From the NCBI GenBank assembly GCA_024224995.1, contig JAAENB010001112.1:1-54587 (forward strand): a DNA stretch of 54,587 nt. Reading direction: 5' to 3'. Source of the stretch: a bacterium. GTDB lineage: Bacteria > Spirochaetota > UBA4802 > UBA5550. The position numbers were made by a program, and so were the translations under genes. The notes under the pieces are model-generated. The model was not told where the DNA came from. It did not search any database and worked only from the letters and a program-made list of their open reading frames with translations. Below, piece by piece: positions 16,203-26,023 of this stretch. Position 1 is the first letter of the stretch, and every line of letters starts with the position of its first letter.

Positions 16203-16237
16203 AAAAAAGGGTGTGAAAATCACACCCTTTTTTTTGT
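16201..16237. terminator. bidirectional rho-independent terminator
   Basis: A perfect 15-bp stem (16201-16215 with 16221-16235) has an A-run on one side and a T-run on the other. It ends both the secreted-protein gene (plus) and the ribosomal block after rplQ (minus). Confidence 0.9.
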
Positions 16238-16269
16238 TTATGAAATAAATCTTCGAAATAAATCTTCGA

Positions 16270-16767
16270 TTATTCTTTATCTTTTTTAGCTTTTTTCTCT
16301 TTCTCTTTCTTTTCTTTTTTCTCTTTTTTGAGTTGCTTCTTATCTTTCTCAGTGGATTCTTCTTTACTCTGAGAAGGCTGTTCTCTATCAACAAGCTCTA
16401 CTATAGCCATTTCAGCGCCATCACCGGGTCTTTGACCAAGGAGATATAAACGAGTGTAACCACCACTCCGGTCTTTAAACCGTGGAGCAATATTCTCAAA
16501 AAGTTTTTTAACAATATCTCGATTGGTAATAACCTTCATAATTTCTCTTTTATTGTGAAGCTTTTGTGAAGCCTGATCATCAGTTAACGCCAGGTTTTTC
16601 TTCGCACGGGTTATTAGCCGTTCCGATATTTTTTTAAGTTCTTTACCTTTTTGTTTAGTGGTAACAATTTTCTCATGAGTAAACAATGATGTTACCATAT
16701 TGTTATACATGGCCTTTCTATGAGCATGAGTTCGGCCTAATTGCCTCACACTATTTCGATGTCTCAT
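16270..16767 (-). CDS. rplQ: 50S ribosomal protein L17 with Lys/Glu-rich tail
   Basis: L17 is a large-subunit protein near the peptide exit tunnel. Residues 1-127 are a standard L17 (MRHRNSVRQLGRTHAHRKAM at the start, GGYTRLYLLGQRPGDGAEMA near its end). Residues 128-165 form a 38-residue tail made almost only of Lys, Glu, Ser and Asp, absent from E. coli L17 (127 residues). It is the last gene of the block, 14 bases after rpoA. A 13-bp tandem duplication (AAATAAATCTTCG) lies just beyond the stop. Confidence 0.97.
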   Translation of the reverse strand: MRHRNSVRQLGRTHAHRKAMYNNMVTSLFTHEKIVTTKQKGKELKKISERLITRAKKNLALTDDQASQKLHNKREIMKVITNRDIVKKLFENIAPRFKDRSGGYTRLYLLGQRPGDGAEMAIVELVDREQPSQSKEESTEKDKKQLKKEKKEKKEKEKKAKKDKE

Positions 16768-16781
16768 TTGTTATACCTCGT

Positions 16782-17747
16782 TTAATCCTTAAGCCCAAGA
16801 CTTAGATGTAAAGCCTCAAGATTCGTTTTGATTTCATTTAAAACAATCTCACTATAGTGTTTCGATTTTTTCAATTCTTCTTCTGTTTTACGAACAAGCT
16901 GTTCCAGTATTGTTATATCAAGACTCTTGAGAGTATTATATGCTCTAACAGACAGTTCTATTTCATCAATAGATTTCGCCAGTAACGCTCTCATTCTTTC
17001 AAGGTTTTCATCAACGACTTCGACTTCTTCTTCAACTTCTTCTTCGAAATTGATAAAAATGGTCATGTGATCCTTAATAATTTTAGCAGCATGAGCCAGG
17101 GCATCATCCGGTGATATTGAACCATCGGTCCATATCTCAAGAATTAATTTATCATAGTCTGTTCTCTGGCCAACACGAGTATCTTCAATTTTCATATTCA
17201 CCTTTTTTACCGGTGAAAAAATTGAATCAACGGGTATTACACCAACGGTTTCAGTACTAGACTTATTTAATTCGGAAGGAACATAACCACGTCCTCGTTC
17301 AACCTGTATTTCCATATCGATACTAGCGTTATCATTCAAAGTCGCTATTTTAAGGTCCATATTCATAACTTCGATATCCGGATCAACATTGAAGTCGGCA
17401 CCAACTAAATCACCCGGGCCTTCTTTAATGATATGAAGAACTTTGGCCATTTCACCTTCATATTTAAATCGTAATTTCTTAAGATTTAAAATAATTCTTG
17501 TTACATCCTCATAGACCCCATCTATCGTATAAAATTCATGTGGTACGCCTTCAATTTTTATAGCAGTTATAGCAGCTCCTTCTATAGAAGATAATAAAAC
17601 TCTTCTTAAGGAATTTCCTATTGTTAAGCCAAATCCTTTTTCGAAAGGTTCAGCTATAAAACGTCCGTAATTAGCCTGAAGCTCATCATGTTCAAATACA
17701 ATTTTGCTTGGTCGTTTAAAACCTTTTAATAGGTTTCTAGGGGCCAT
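16782..17747 (-). CDS. rpoA: RNA polymerase subunit alpha
   Basis: Alpha forms the dimer that assembles core RNA polymerase and contacts UP elements and activators. Of its 321 residues, about 1-230 are the N-terminal dimerisation domain (EPFEKGFGLTIGNSLRRVLLSS). An acidic linker (EEEVEEEVEVVDENLE) follows, then the C-terminal domain (LLAKSIDEIELSVRAYNTLKSL...). The ATG at 17747 is chosen because GGAGGT lies four bases before it; an ATG four codons upstream overlaps that ribosome site. A 204-base gap separates it from rpsD, unusually wide for this block. Confidence 0.97.
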   Translation of the reverse strand: MAPRNLLKGFKRPSKIVFEHDELQANYGRFIAEPFEKGFGLTIGNSLRRVLLSSIEGAAITAIKIEGVPHEFYTIDGVYEDVTRIILNLKKLRFKYEGEMAKVLHIIKEGPGDLVGADFNVDPDIEVMNMDLKIATLNDNASIDMEIQVERGRGYVPSELNKSSTETVGVIPVDSIFSPVKKVNMKIEDTRVGQRTDYDKLILEIWTDGSISPDDALAHAAKIIKDHMTIFINFEEEVEEEVEVVDENLERMRALLAKSIDEIELSVRAYNTLKSLDITILEQLVRKTEEELKKSKHYSEIVLNEIKTNLEALHLSLGLKD

Positions 17748-17951
17748 TTTTACCTCCATTTATTTATACTGCCACCCAATAGATCTCGACTTTATGTAGA
17801 ATAAAATCTCCCCATGGGAAAAATATTTGTGGATACTATTAAACAGTATTAAACTAACGGTATACAGTTTATTACTCTACGCGCGTGCCTGTTTGTATCC
17901 CTATTTATGTAATGCACGCAACGTTATATTACTATACTATCTTTTTATGTA
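17748..17951. other. rpsD-rpoA intergenic gap
   Basis: These 204 AT-rich bases show only a weak ATACT/AGTAT inverted repeat on the minus strand. No promoter or terminator stands out, although the width leaves room for separate control of rpoA. Confidence 0.4.
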
Positions 17952-18584
17952 TTACTTAGAATACAATTCAACGACTAATTGCTCATTAAACGTAGTAGCA
18001 ATATCAGTTCTTAAAGGAAGTCTTAGAACTTTTGCTGCCCGATTCTCAAAATCAACTTCAACCCATTCAGGAACAGAATCTGTTGCTTTAGATAATTTAA
18101 TTGAATCATCCAGCATTACATTGTTTTTAAATTTTTCCCGAATCTCTATACGAGTTCCTTCTTTTACTTTAAATGAAGCAATATCTACCACTTTACCATT
18201 AACCATAACATGGCCATGCTGGATAAACTGTCTTGCCTGTGTTCGTGAAGAAGCAAATCCCATTCGATATATCGTATTGTCCAATCTTCTTTCCAGAAGT
18301 GACAGCATATTCTCGCCGGTAACTCCTTTCATTCCATTGGCAGTCTCAAAATTATTTCTGAATTGTTTTTCCAATAATCCATAATTTCTTTTGATTTTTT
18401 GCTTTTCACGCAACTGTACAGCATAATCAGACATCTTAGCTCTTCTTTTTCTAGGAGGTCCCGGAGGATATTTTTTCTTACCTTTAATAGGACATTTATC
18501 AGTTAGACATCTCTGTCCCTTTAGCATCAATTGCATCATCTCTCTTCTGCACAATTTACATTTTGGGCCTGTATACTTCGCCAT
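17952..18584 (-). CDS. rpsD: 30S ribosomal protein S4 (zinc form)
   Basis: S4 is a primary 16S rRNA binder that nucleates 30S assembly. The 210-residue protein keeps the N-terminal zinc cysteines (Cys9, Cys12, Cys26, Cys31) and the S4 RNA-binding domain (LERRLDNTIYRMGFASSRTQARQFIQHGH). Fifteen bases separate it from rpsK. Confidence 0.98.
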   Translation of the reverse strand: MAKYTGPKCKLCRREMMQLMLKGQRCLTDKCPIKGKKKYPPGPPRKRRAKMSDYAVQLREKQKIKRNYGLLEKQFRNNFETANGMKGVTGENMLSLLERRLDNTIYRMGFASSRTQARQFIQHGHVMVNGKVVDIASFKVKEGTRIEIREKFKNNVMLDDSIKLSKATDSVPEWVEVDFENRAAKVLRLPLRTDIATTFNEQLVVELYSK

Positions 18585-18599
18585 ACCTCTAACTCTCCA

Positions 18600-18986
18600 T
18601 TATACTCTTCTTCGTTTTTTGGGTCTACAGCCATTATGTGGCACAGGGGTAACATCCTTGATCTTTGTTACATTCAAACCGGATTGTGCTAATGATCTGA
18701 TAGCCGCTTCTCTTCCGATACCAGGTCCTTTAACATATACTTCAACGGTTTTTAAACCTGCAATATCAATAGCTTTTTCAGCTGCTGTTTTGGCTGCCAT
18801 CTGGGCTGCGAAAGGAGTGGATTTTCTTGATCCTTTGAAACCTTCTCCACCAGCAGTTGACCAGGAAATTACATTACCTTGCATATCAGTAAGAGTAATG
18901 ATTGTATTATTATATGTAGCCTGTACATACGCTCTTCCAACAGGTATACTTTTCTTAACTTTTTTTCTACTTCTCTGTTGCTTCAC
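18600..18986 (-). CDS. rpsK: 30S ribosomal protein S11
   Basis: S11 lies on the 30S platform. The 128-residue protein has the family core ([35 protein letters not shown]) and the conserved end [13 protein letters not shown]. The spacing to rpsM is 11 bases. Confidence 0.98.
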   Translation of the reverse strand: MKQQRSRKKVKKSIPVGRAYVQATYNNTIITLTDMQGNVISWSTAGGEGFKGSRKSTPFAAQMAAKTAAEKAIDIAGLKTVEVYVKGPGIGREAAIRSLAQSGLNVTKIKDVTPVPHNGCRPKKRRRV

Positions 18987-18997
18987 TTATCCGCTCC

Positions 18998-19369
18998 TTA
19001 TTTCTTCTTTTTACTAACTGAGACTCTTCGGTTTCCTTTCCTGGTTCTGGCGTTATTCTTTGTATTCTGTCCTCGTACCGGGAGCCCTCGTCTATGGCGA
19101 ATACCTCTATAACAGCCAATATCCATAAGCCGCTTTATATTCATTGCAATCTCAGTCCGCAGATCACCTTCAACTTTCGCAACATTATCTATTGTTGTCC
19201 GAATAACATTTATCTCTTCATCAGTTAAGTCTTTAACCTTCGTTAATGGGTCAACACTCGCTTCAGCTAATATCTTTTTAGAAGTAGTTACTCCAATTCC
19301 AAAAATATAGGTCAAGCCTACTTCAATTTTCTTATTGCTTGGTAAATCAACACCTTTGATCCTTGCCAT
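18998..19369 (-). CDS. rpsM: 30S ribosomal protein S13
   Basis: S13 is a 30S head protein that contacts P-site tRNA and the 50S bridge. It has 123 residues, beginning [20 protein letters not shown], with the [14 protein letters not shown] signature and a basic tail. It follows rpmJ by 29 bases. Confidence 0.98.
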   Translation of the reverse strand: MARIKGVDLPSNKKIEVGLTYIFGIGVTTSKKILAEASVDPLTKVKDLTDEEINVIRTTIDNVAKVEGDLRTEIAMNIKRLMDIGCYRGIRHRRGLPVRGQNTKNNARTRKGNRRVSVSKKKK

Positions 19370-19398
19370 GAATCCTCTCTTTTATCCTTATATTAAAA

Positions 19399-19536
19399 TT
19401 AATGTTTTTTTACAGTTCTCAATTTCTGTCGCTGCTTATGTCTTGGATTATTACTACATATAACCCTGACAACACCATGTCGTTTTATTACTTTGCAGTC
19501 ACTGCAAATCTTTTTTACCGAAACCCTTACTTTCAT
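19399..19536 (-). CDS. rpmJ: 50S ribosomal protein L36 (zinc form)
   Basis: This short gene was found by reading the minus strand directly. The 45-residue product starts [20 protein letters not shown], with zinc ligands Cys11, Cys14, Cys27 and His33. The usual family length is 37-38; here a further seven residues (LRTVKKH) extend the C-terminus. It lies between infA and rpsM, its usual place. Confidence 0.95.
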   Translation of the reverse strand: MKVRVSVKKICSDCKVIKRHGVVRVICSNNPRHKQRQKLRTVKKH

Positions 19537-19627
19537 TCTTTACCTCTTTCTTTTCAGCTGGCCATTCAACTAGCATTAACAAACAACCCGGGTATAAACA
19601 CATGGGTCTAAATTTTCTTAATTCTTC

Positions 19628-19849
19628 TTATTTTTTAGATCTATATATAATTCTTCCACGATTTAGATCATATGGAGACAACTCTACTGTGACCTTGTCT
19701 CCTGAGAGTATTCTTATATAGTGCATTCTCATTTTTCCTGAAATGTGAGCCAGGACAACATGCCCATTTTCAAGTTTGACGCGGAACATTGCATTTGGCA
19801 ATGGTTCTACAACAACACCTTCTACTTCAATTGGTTCCTCTTTTGCCAT
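19628..19849 (-). CDS. infA: translation initiation factor IF-1
   Basis: IF-1 blocks the A site during initiation. The 73-residue protein is an S1/OB fold with the family motifs [35 protein letters not shown] and YDLNRGRI. It sits between secY and rpmJ; the adk and map genes that often precede infA are missing. Confidence 0.98.
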   Translation of the reverse strand: MAKEEPIEVEGVVVEPLPNAMFRVKLENGHVVLAHISGKMRMHYIRILSGDKVTVELSPYDLNRGRIIYRSKK

Positions 19850-19927
19850 AAATTCTCTCTATATACAATAAATATTTTTTACAATAATAATCTAATTTTT
19901 AAAAATATGTGCTGAAAAATTTCTTAT

Positions 19928-21256
19928 TTATCGTCCTTTAATCCGCTTTTTCTTAAAAAAGCCGTCGTAATGTCTCATAATCAATTGTGATTCTATCTGG
20001 TTCAGAGTATCAAGAGCAACACCAACAATAATCAAAAGTGAAGTTCCACCAAACATATAAGCCATTGTTGGAGATACATGTTCGGGCCAAACTCTCATTA
20101 TAATATCAGGAACAATTGCTATACCTGCCAGAAAAAGAGAACCAAATAAAGTAATTCTGTTTAATATTCTCATAATATGGTCTGTTGTATTTTGTCCGGG
20201 CCGTATTCCCGGAATAAATCCGCCATATTTTTTCAAATTTTCAGAAATATCTGCCGGATTAAATCGTATAGCAGTATAAAAATAACAAAAGAAAATAATA
20301 AAACCACTATATAACATCATGTATGGTATTTTCCCCGGAGACAAACTATATTGCAGCATAGTCAGGAACTCATTGGTTTGTTTTCCCAGCGTACTCATTA
20401 GCTGAGAGGGAAACATAATGATGGCAGAAGCAAATATTATTGGAATAACTCCGGCTGCGTTTACTTTCAATGGTATAAATTGAGCATTTCTCTGTACTGC
20501 TGCACCACCAACCATCTTTTTACCATACTGAATTGGTATTCTCCTGGTACCTAAGGTTAACAGGATCGAAGCGGCAATAACAGCTAAAAACACCCCAAAA
20601 AGAATGATTCCAACAATAGGTTCACCACTATCACCTATTTTTTGCAATGTAGCTTCAAATCCACTGGGGACCCGAACGACAATACCAGCAAAAATCAAAA
20701 GAGAAATACCATTACCAATTCCTCTTTCTGTAATTATCTCACCAAGCCACATTAACACCATTGTTCCGGTAACGATTGCAATAACCGCAATAAATATAAA
20801 TGCAATTCCGGAGTCCTTGGGAACAACACCCGGCATATTTTGTAACCATTTTGTTAAAGCAAAACCTTGCACGGTACATAAAAGAATTGTCCCGTATTTT
20901 GTGTATTGCGTTAATTTTTTTTGCCCTTCGTGCCCTTCTTTCGACAATCTTTCAAGTGTCGGAAAAACAACTTTCATAAGATCTATTATAATAGAAGCGG
21001 AAATATATGGCATAATGCCTAATGCAAAAATTGTAAATCGCTTAAGAGCACCTCCTGCGAATAAATCGATAAAGTTAATCAACCCGGTCGTTCCACCGCC
21101 AGCGGACTTCGCAAAGTAGTCTCTTAATGCGTCAACATTAATACCAGGTATCGGGATATGTGCCCCGATACGATAGATAATCAAGATAAATAAGGTAAAT
21201 AGAATCTTATTTCTCAATTCCTTGATCTTAAAAATATTAGTAACAACGTTAGACAT
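19928..21256 (-). CDS. secY: protein translocase subunit SecY
   Basis: SecY is the channel subunit of the Sec translocon in the inner membrane. The 442-residue protein has about ten membrane segments, the plug/entry region near RIGAHIPIPGINVDAL, and the conserved cytoplasmic loop GTRRIPIQYGKKMVGG. It is co-transcribed after rplO (21 bases). Its partner SecE is encoded at 47100-47303 in the same block. Confidence 0.98.
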   Translation of the reverse strand: MSNVVTNIFKIKELRNKILFTLFILIIYRIGAHIPIPGINVDALRDYFAKSAGGGTTGLINFIDLFAGGALKRFTIFALGIMPYISASIIIDLMKVVFPTLERLSKEGHEGQKKLTQYTKYGTILLCTVQGFALTKWLQNMPGVVPKDSGIAFIFIAVIAIVTGTMVLMWLGEIITERGIGNGISLLIFAGIVVRVPSGFEATLQKIGDSGEPIVGIILFGVFLAVIAASILLTLGTRRIPIQYGKKMVGGAAVQRNAQFIPLKVNAAGVIPIIFASAIIMFPSQLMSTLGKQTNEFLTMLQYSLSPGKIPYMMLYSGFIIFFCYFYTAIRFNPADISENLKKYGGFIPGIRPGQNTTDHIMRILNRITLFGSLFLAGIAIVPDIIMRVWPEHVSPTMAYMFGGTSLLIIVGVALDTLNQIESQLIMRHYDGFFKKKRIKGR

Positions 21257-21277
21257 TATTTTTCCTAATTAAGTAGC

Positions 21278-21739
21278 TTATTTTTCTTCTTTTTCGTTTG
21301 ATACTTCACGGATAACGGCCTCACCACCAGCTTTTTTTATCTTTTCAATTGCTGATCTGGAAAAAGCATCCGCGACAACTTTAACCGATTTGCTCAGGTC
21401 TCCATTTCCTAAAACTTTGACCATTTTTTTGCTTTTATTTATTACATTTTTTTGTTCTAAAACTTCGGGATCAACACTGTCAATATTCAATTTTTCAATC
21501 TGGGACAGGTTAACAATCTGGAATTCTTTTTTAAATATATTCGTAAATCCTCGTTTAGGAACTCGTCTTTGTAAGGGCATCTGGCCACCTTCAAACCAGG
21601 GTCTTTTGCCGCTTCCGGATCTACTTAACTGTCCATTATGACCTCTTCCACAAGTTTTTCCACTTCCACTTGAAGGACCACAACCGACTCTTCTCCGCTT
21701 TTTTATTGAATCAGGTTTTTTTATTGTATAGATTTCCAT
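21278..21739 (-). CDS. rplO: 50S ribosomal protein L15
   Basis: L15 is a late-assembly 50S protein with a glycine-rich N-terminal extension into the rRNA (GPSSGSGKTCGRGHNGQ). It has 153 residues and lies between rpmD and secY in the usual order. Confidence 0.97.
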   Translation of the reverse strand: MEIYTIKKPDSIKKRRRVGCGPSSGSGKTCGRGHNGQLSRSGSGKRPWFEGGQMPLQRRVPKRGFTNIFKKEFQIVNLSQIEKLNIDSVDPEVLEQKNVINKSKKMVKVLGNGDLSKSVKVVADAFSRSAIEKIKKAGGEAVIREVSNEKEEK

Positions 21740-21795
21740 AACCGTAACTCTCTATTCCTTTTAAAATAACAATAGATATATATCCACTGGTTTAA

Positions 21796-21978
21796 TTATT
21801 TCTCTTTAACTTCTATTAAATGATGAACTTTGTTTATCATTCCTCGAATAACAGGATTATCATCATGCTCACGTTCAGCGTTAATTTTTCTTAAACCAAG
21901 TGCTCTCAGAGTTGCTCTTTGATTTGGTTTTGATCCTATTTTACTCTTAACTTGTTTCACTAGTAATTTCTTTGCCAT
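21796..21978 (-). CDS. rpmD: 50S ribosomal protein L30
   Basis: L30 is a small 50S protein, here 60 residues, with the family core VKSKIGSKPNQRATLRALGL. It lies in the standard rpsE-rpmD-rplO order. Confidence 0.96.
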   Translation of the reverse strand: MAKKLLVKQVKSKIGSKPNQRATLRALGLRKINAEREHDDNPVIRGMINKVHHLIEVKEK

Positions 21979-22004
21979 TGCTACATTCCTGCCTTGCTTT
22001 CAAA

Positions 22005-22517
22005 TTATTCCCACAATTTACTAATTGCAACATCCCGTACGCTGGCAGCTTCTTTTAAACTTCTCAATTGAAGTAACCCATCCATTGTTGCTCGTATCAG
22101 GTTTATAGGATTTCTTGAACCCTGGCTTTTCGTTAAAATATCGGATATACCGGCTCTTTCAAGAACTGCTCTTACTGAGGCTCCGGCAATAATTCCAGTA
22201 CCGGGAGCAGCCGGTTTCAGCATTACTTTTGCAGATTTAAACTGCCCAATAACCTGGTGCGGGATAGTATTTTTATTTAAATTTATTTTATAAACATTCT
22301 TTTTAGCATCCTGCTTGCTTTTGTCAATAGCATCCGGAACTTCATTTGCTTTACCAAACCCAACTCCGACATGACCATCTTCATCACCAACTACAGCAAG
22401 GGCATTAAATGAAAATCTTCTACCACCTTTAACAACTTTTGCAACCCTGTTAATTGTAACAATTTTTTCTTCAAGTTCCAAACCGTCAGAATTCATTTTC
22501 TTTCTTATAATTTTCAT
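22005..22517 (-). CDS. rpsE: 30S ribosomal protein S5
   Basis: S5 contributes to decoding accuracy and the mRNA entry helicase. The 170-residue protein has the double-stranded-RNA-binding N-domain ([19 protein letters not shown]) and the C-domain ending near [15 protein letters not shown]. It is 11 bases after rplR. Confidence 0.98.
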   Translation of the reverse strand: MKIIRKKMNSDGLELEEKIVTINRVAKVVKGGRRFSFNALAVVGDEDGHVGVGFGKANEVPDAIDKSKQDAKKNVYKINLNKNTIPHQVIGQFKSAKVMLKPAAPGTGIIAGASVRAVLERAGISDILTKSQGSRNPINLIRATMDGLLQLRSLKEAASVRDVAISKLWE

Positions 22518-22528
22518 TCAGCCAACTC

Positions 22529-22894
22529 CTAAAACTCCAATCCATTTTCACGCGCAGCATCTGCAAACGCTTTTATCTTACCATGATATAAATATCCATT
22601 TCTGTCAAAAACAACTTTTTTAATACCGCTGCTTGCTGCTTTTTCAGCCAATAGTTTGCCTAATGTTTTTGCCGCTTCAATATTTCCATTCGATTTTAAT
22701 TCAGGGAAATCTTTCGACATAGTTGAAAGCGCTACCAGGGTATGTCCTTTTTTATCATCAATAATCTGTGCATAAAAATTCTTACTGCTTTTATTTATGC
22801 ATAAACGTAAAGTATTTTCATTCAAACGAATTTTCTTCTTAACCCCGAATCGTCTTCTCTGGTATCGTTTTTTCTTTAATGTTAACCTATCCAT
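22529..22894 (-). CDS. rplR: 50S ribosomal protein L18
   Basis: L18 binds 5S rRNA in the central protuberance. It has 121 residues, with the family core LRLCINKSSKNFYAQIIDD and the end YHGKIKAFADAARENGLEF. Confidence 0.98.
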   Translation of the reverse strand: MDRLTLKKKRYQRRRFGVKKKIRLNENTLRLCINKSSKNFYAQIIDDKKGHTLVALSTMSKDFPELKSNGNIEAAKTLGKLLAEKAASSGIKKVVFDRNGYLYHGKIKAFADAARENGLEF

Positions 22895-22917
22895 CGTTCT
22901 TTCCTATTTTTTACCTG

Positions 22918-23460
22918 TTATTTGCCTGCTTTACCAGCTTTTTTCCTGACATACTCGTTCTTATACCGTATTCCTTTTCCTTTATACGGCTCCGGCGGTC
23001 TTAACTTACGGATATTTGCAGCAATCTGTCCAACTTGCTGTTTATCGGTTCCTTTAACCTTAAGCTTTGTTGCCTCTAAGACTTCAATGGATATACCTTC
23101 CGGTGGTGAAAAAATAATGGGATGAGAGTATCCAAGCTGAAACTGAACATCTTTTCCTTGTTGTGTAGCTCTGTATCCAACACCAATTATTTCCAGATCT
23201 TTTTCAAAACCCTTTGATACACCAACTATCATATTATTTATTAATGACCGTGAAAGTCCATGATACGCATTTAACTGTTTATCATTTTCTTTATTATCAA
23301 CGACAACAGTAAAATTCTTTTCGCTCATCTCCAGGCTTATTCCATCCAGCAGATTAAGACTATGCTGCCCAAGTGGTCCTTTAACGGAAACAATACTGTC
23401 TTTTACATCAACAGAAACTCCATTAGGTATTTCTATTATCTTTTTTCCTATCCTTGACAT
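22918..23460 (-). CDS. rplF: 50S ribosomal protein L6
   Basis: L6 lies near the factor-binding site of 50S. The 180-residue protein contains two related domains, with the signature PEPYKGKGIRYKNEYVRKKAGKAGK at the end (partial motif quoted: GKGIRYKNEYVRKKAG). A 130-base gap with two small hairpins separates it from rpsH. Confidence 0.98.
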   Translation of the reverse strand: MSRIGKKIIEIPNGVSVDVKDSIVSVKGPLGQHSLNLLDGISLEMSEKNFTVVVDNKENDKQLNAYHGLSRSLINNMIVGVSKGFEKDLEIIGVGYRATQQGKDVQFQLGYSHPIIFSPPEGISIEVLEATKLKVKGTDKQQVGQIAANIRKLRPPEPYKGKGIRYKNEYVRKKAGKAGK

Positions 23461-23517
23461 AATTACACACTCTTATTTTGATATACGATCTGTTCTAATA
23501 TATTTCAATTATTTCTG

Positions 23518-23598
23518 TATAGGATTTTTTTGTATTAATCCTATATTTTCGTCAATATTCAACTCGAATCTTTTACATAGTATAATAATACTATGTAA
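23518..23598. repeat. two stem-loops between rplF and rpsH
   Basis: The first is a 9-bp stem (23518-23526 with 23537-23545). The second is an 11-bp stem (23573-23583 with 23588-23598) that overlaps the rpsH stop codon. Neither is followed by a T-run on the minus strand, so they look like processing or stability elements rather than terminators. Confidence 0.6.
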
Positions 23599-23992
23599 TT
23601 TCACACACGATTTCTCCACCAACATTAAGCTTCTTGGCTGCCTTATTAGTAATAATACCTTTGGGAGTAGATAAAATCGCGATACCAATATTGTTCAAAA
23701 CAGGTTTGATATCCTTAGCTTTAATATATACTCTTCTTCCCGGTTTACTAATCCGCTGCAAAGTTGCCAGTGCAGATTCTTTATCTTTCGTAAACTTCAA
23801 ATAAATACGCAAAGTTTTTTGCTTATTTGTATCTATTAGTTTAAAATTTTTAATAAATCCTTCATCTTTCAGTATTTTCGCTATTGAAACTTTCATTTTC
23901 GACGAAGGAATATCTACTTTTAAATGCCCAGCTTTAATGGCATTTCGCATTCTTGTTAACATATCAGCAATTGGATCTGTAGTAGCACTCAT
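23591..23992 (-). CDS. rpsH: 30S ribosomal protein S8
   Basis: S8 is a primary 16S rRNA binder and in E. coli the spc operon repressor. It has 133 residues, starting [20 protein letters not shown] and ending in the conserved [20 protein letters not shown] region. Confidence 0.98.
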   Translation of the reverse strand: MSATTDPIADMLTRMRNAIKAGHLKVDIPSSKMKVSIAKILKDEGFIKNFKLIDTNKQKTLRIYLKFTKDKESALATLQRISKPGRRVYIKAKDIKPVLNNIGIAILSTPKGIITNKAAKKLNVGGEIVCEIT

Positions 23993-24020
23993 TTCTTTTT
24001 TATCCTACTTTACTATTATT

Positions 24021-24206
24021 TTACCATGAAGATTTAATTACACCGGGGACTTTCCCTTCATTTGCAAGCTTTCTAAAACAAATTCTGCACATTTCAAATC
24101 TTCGCATATATCCTCTGGGTCTCCCACAGATTTTACATCGATTAGATTCTCTAACCTTAAACTTGCTTCCTCTTACATGCTTTGCTATCATACTTTTCTT
24201 TGCCAC
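24021..24206 (-). CDS. rpsN: 30S ribosomal protein S14, type Z
   Basis: This is the short zinc-binding form of S14, with Cys24, Cys27, Cys40 and Cys43. The GTG at 24206 is chosen because AGGGGT lies seven bases upstream and it gives exactly the usual 61 residues. A longer frame starts three codons earlier, inside the rplE stop region. The gap after rplE is only five bases. Confidence 0.95.
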   Translation of the reverse strand: MAKKSMIAKHVRGSKFKVRESNRCKICGRPRGYMRRFEMCRICFRKLANEGKVPGVIKSSW

Positions 24207-24211
24207 AATTA

Positions 24212-24760
24212 TCACCCCTGTTCTTTAAATGGCATTTTAAATTCTTTTAATAGAGCTCTGGATTCATCTTTGTTTTTTGCGCTTGTTACCAGAGTAATAT
24301 TCATTCCGTGGATTTTATCAACCTTATCAAAATTTATTTCAGGAAAAATAATCTGTTCTTTTACTGAAAAGTTAAAATTTCCGGAATTATCAAATGCTTT
24401 TGGAGATAATCCCTTAAAATCCCGTACTCGTGGAAGTGTAATATTAATAAGCCTATCAAGAAATTCAAACATCCTGGGCCCTCTCAATGTTACCCTACAG
24501 CCAACATCGTATCCGTCTCTTATTTTAAAGTTAGCAACAGATTTTCTTGCTGTAGTCTTAATTGCTTTTTGCCCTGTTATTGTTGTCAACTCTTCAATTG
24601 CACCATTCAGTGCGGCTGCATTTGAGTGAGCATCACCCATTCCTATATTCAAAACAATCTTTTCTAATTTTGGCACTTGCATAATGGATTTAAATTTAAA
24701 TTGATCCATTAGCTTTTGCCGAATATTTTTATCATAATCTTCTTTTAATCGTGGTACCAT
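24212..24760 (-). CDS. rplE: 50S ribosomal protein L5
   Basis: L5 binds 5S rRNA and contacts the P-site tRNA elbow. It has 182 residues, with the family motifs [15 protein letters not shown] and [21 protein letters not shown] (second given in part). It follows rplX by 14 bases. Confidence 0.98.
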   Translation of the reverse strand: MVPRLKEDYDKNIRQKLMDQFKFKSIMQVPKLEKIVLNIGMGDAHSNAAALNGAIEELTTITGQKAIKTTARKSVANFKIRDGYDVGCRVTLRGPRMFEFLDRLINITLPRVRDFKGLSPKAFDNSGNFNFSVKEQIIFPEINFDKVDKIHGMNITLVTSAKNKDESRALLKEFKMPFKEQG

Positions 24761-24774
24761 TTCACTTACCTTTC

Positions 24775-25104
24775 TTAATCAAGACTCTTCCCGCATTTTT
24801 TACAGTTTCTACTTTTACTCTTTTCATTTACCTTTATTTCTATGCGAACACCTTTTTTGCACTTTTCACAAAAAAGCATAACATTTGAAATATCAATAGG
24901 AAATTCTTTTTTTAGAACTCCGCCTTTGGGATTTTCCTGTGTCGGTCTAACATATTTTTGCTTTTTATTGATGCCTTCTACAATAACTCGACCATCTCTC
25001 CGGTCTATATGCAAAACCTTTCCTCGTCTTCCCCTATCACTTCCACTAATAATAACAACACTATCATTGAGTTTTATTTTAGTTTTTACCGGACTTGTTT
25101 TCAC
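24775..25104 (-). CDS. rplX: 50S ribosomal protein L24
   Basis: L24 is an assembly initiator of 50S. The 109-residue protein has the KOW motif near VVIISGSDRGRRGKVLHID. The GTG start is supported by AAGGTGG six bases upstream. The C-terminal end has CEKC and CKKC pairs that could bind zinc. Confidence 0.97.
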   Translation of the reverse strand: MKTSPVKTKIKLNDSVVIISGSDRGRRGKVLHIDRRDGRVIVEGINKKQKYVRPTQENPKGGVLKKEFPIDISNVMLFCEKCKKGVRIEIKVNEKSKSRNCKKCGKSLD

Positions 25105-25117
25105 CTGTAACCACCTT

Positions 25118-25510
25118 TTACAATACTTCAGGAGCCAAGGATACGATCTTTAAAAAATTCTTATCTCGTAATTCTCTCGCAACAGGACCAAAAATACGTG
25201 ATCCTCTGGGCTCTCCTTTTGCATCTATAATTGCAACTGCATTATCATCAAACCTTATATATGAACCATCTTTTCTTCGTACCGGCTTCTTCGTACGAAC
25301 TACAACAGCACGTAAAACAGCTTTTGTATGAACTTTCTTTCCGGTAGAATCTTTAAGACCATATGATGGTTGTGAATCTTTCACAGCAACGACAATAATA
25401 TCACCGACTGTAGCGTATCTTCTTTTAGATCCACCAAGAACTTTAATACATTGTACTTTTTTAACGCCGCTATTATCGGCGACTTCTAACATTGTTTCAG
25501 CTTGAATCAT
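25118..25510 (-). CDS. rplN: 50S ribosomal protein L14
   Basis: L14 forms intersubunit bridges and binds the silencing factor RsfS in other bacteria. It has 130 residues, slightly more than the usual 122, starting [20 protein letters not shown]. The insertion lies around [15 protein letters not shown]. Confidence 0.98.
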   Translation of the reverse strand: MIQAETMLEVADNSGVKKVQCIKVLGGSKRRYATVGDIIVVAVKDSQPSYGLKDSTGKKVHTKAVLRAVVVRTKKPVRRKDGSYIRFDDNAVAIIDAKGEPRGSRIFGPVARELRDKNFLKIVSLAPEVL

Positions 25511-25519
25511 ACCGAACCT

Positions 25520-25771
25520 CTACTTAACCTTTTCTACAATTTCCACAAGTTTATATCGCTTATCTTTTGACAACGGTCTGCATTCTTCAATACGAACTCT
25601 ATCACCAATATTGCATTCATTCTTTTCATCATGACTTTTTATTTTCTTTGTTCTACGAACAGACTTTTTGTAAAGTGGATGCATTTTTAAACTGCTTATC
25701 TCGATTACAATGGTCTTGTCCATCTTATCGCTAACTACTTTTCCTATCAGTTGTTTCCTGTTTGATTTCAT
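25520..25771 (-). CDS. rpsQ: 30S ribosomal protein S17
   Basis: S17 is a primary 16S rRNA binder with an OB fold. It has 83 residues, with the core [21 protein letters not shown] and the S17 signature [20 protein letters not shown]. Confidence 0.98.
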   Translation of the reverse strand: MKSNRKQLIGKVVSDKMDKTIVIEISSLKMHPLYKKSVRRTKKIKSHDEKNECNIGDRVRIEECRPLSKDKRYKLVEIVEKVK

Positions 25772-25798
25772 TCTCAGATAACCTTCTCAATATTCAAT

Positions 25799-26008
25799 TT
25801 AGCTACTTCTTTGCTCTCGTATGCCTAGTTTATATTCATTTTTAACTGTCAAAATCCTGGCAATATGCTTTTTCAACTCACTGATTTTCTTCGGATTATC
25901 AACTTTACTGGTGACAGCTCTAAAACGTTCTTTCCGTAACTCTTCTTTTGATTCAACAAGGCTTTTATCGAGCTCTTCAATTGTCAGCTCTTCTAATTTT
26001 CCCTTCAT
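25799..26008 (-). CDS. rpmC: 50S ribosomal protein L29
   Basis: L29 is a helical-hairpin protein at the peptide exit, where trigger factor and SRP dock. It has 69 residues, with ELKKHIARILTVKNEYKLG typical of the second helix. Confidence 0.96.
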   Translation of the reverse strand: MKGKLEELTIEELDKSLVESKEELRKERFRAVTSKVDNPKKISELKKHIARILTVKNEYKLGIREQRSS

Positions 26009-26023
26009 GACTATATTCCTTAA

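Noticed and set aside
16241..16268. Functional tandem repeat after rplQ
   Set aside because: Only two 13-base copies just past a stop codon; most simply a local duplication.
17827..18384. 185-codon plus-strand frame
   Set aside because: Antisense to rpsD, whose zinc and S4 motifs are clear; no ribosome site or homology seen.
20604..21119. 171-codon plus-strand frame
   Set aside because: Antisense shadow of secY with no independent features.
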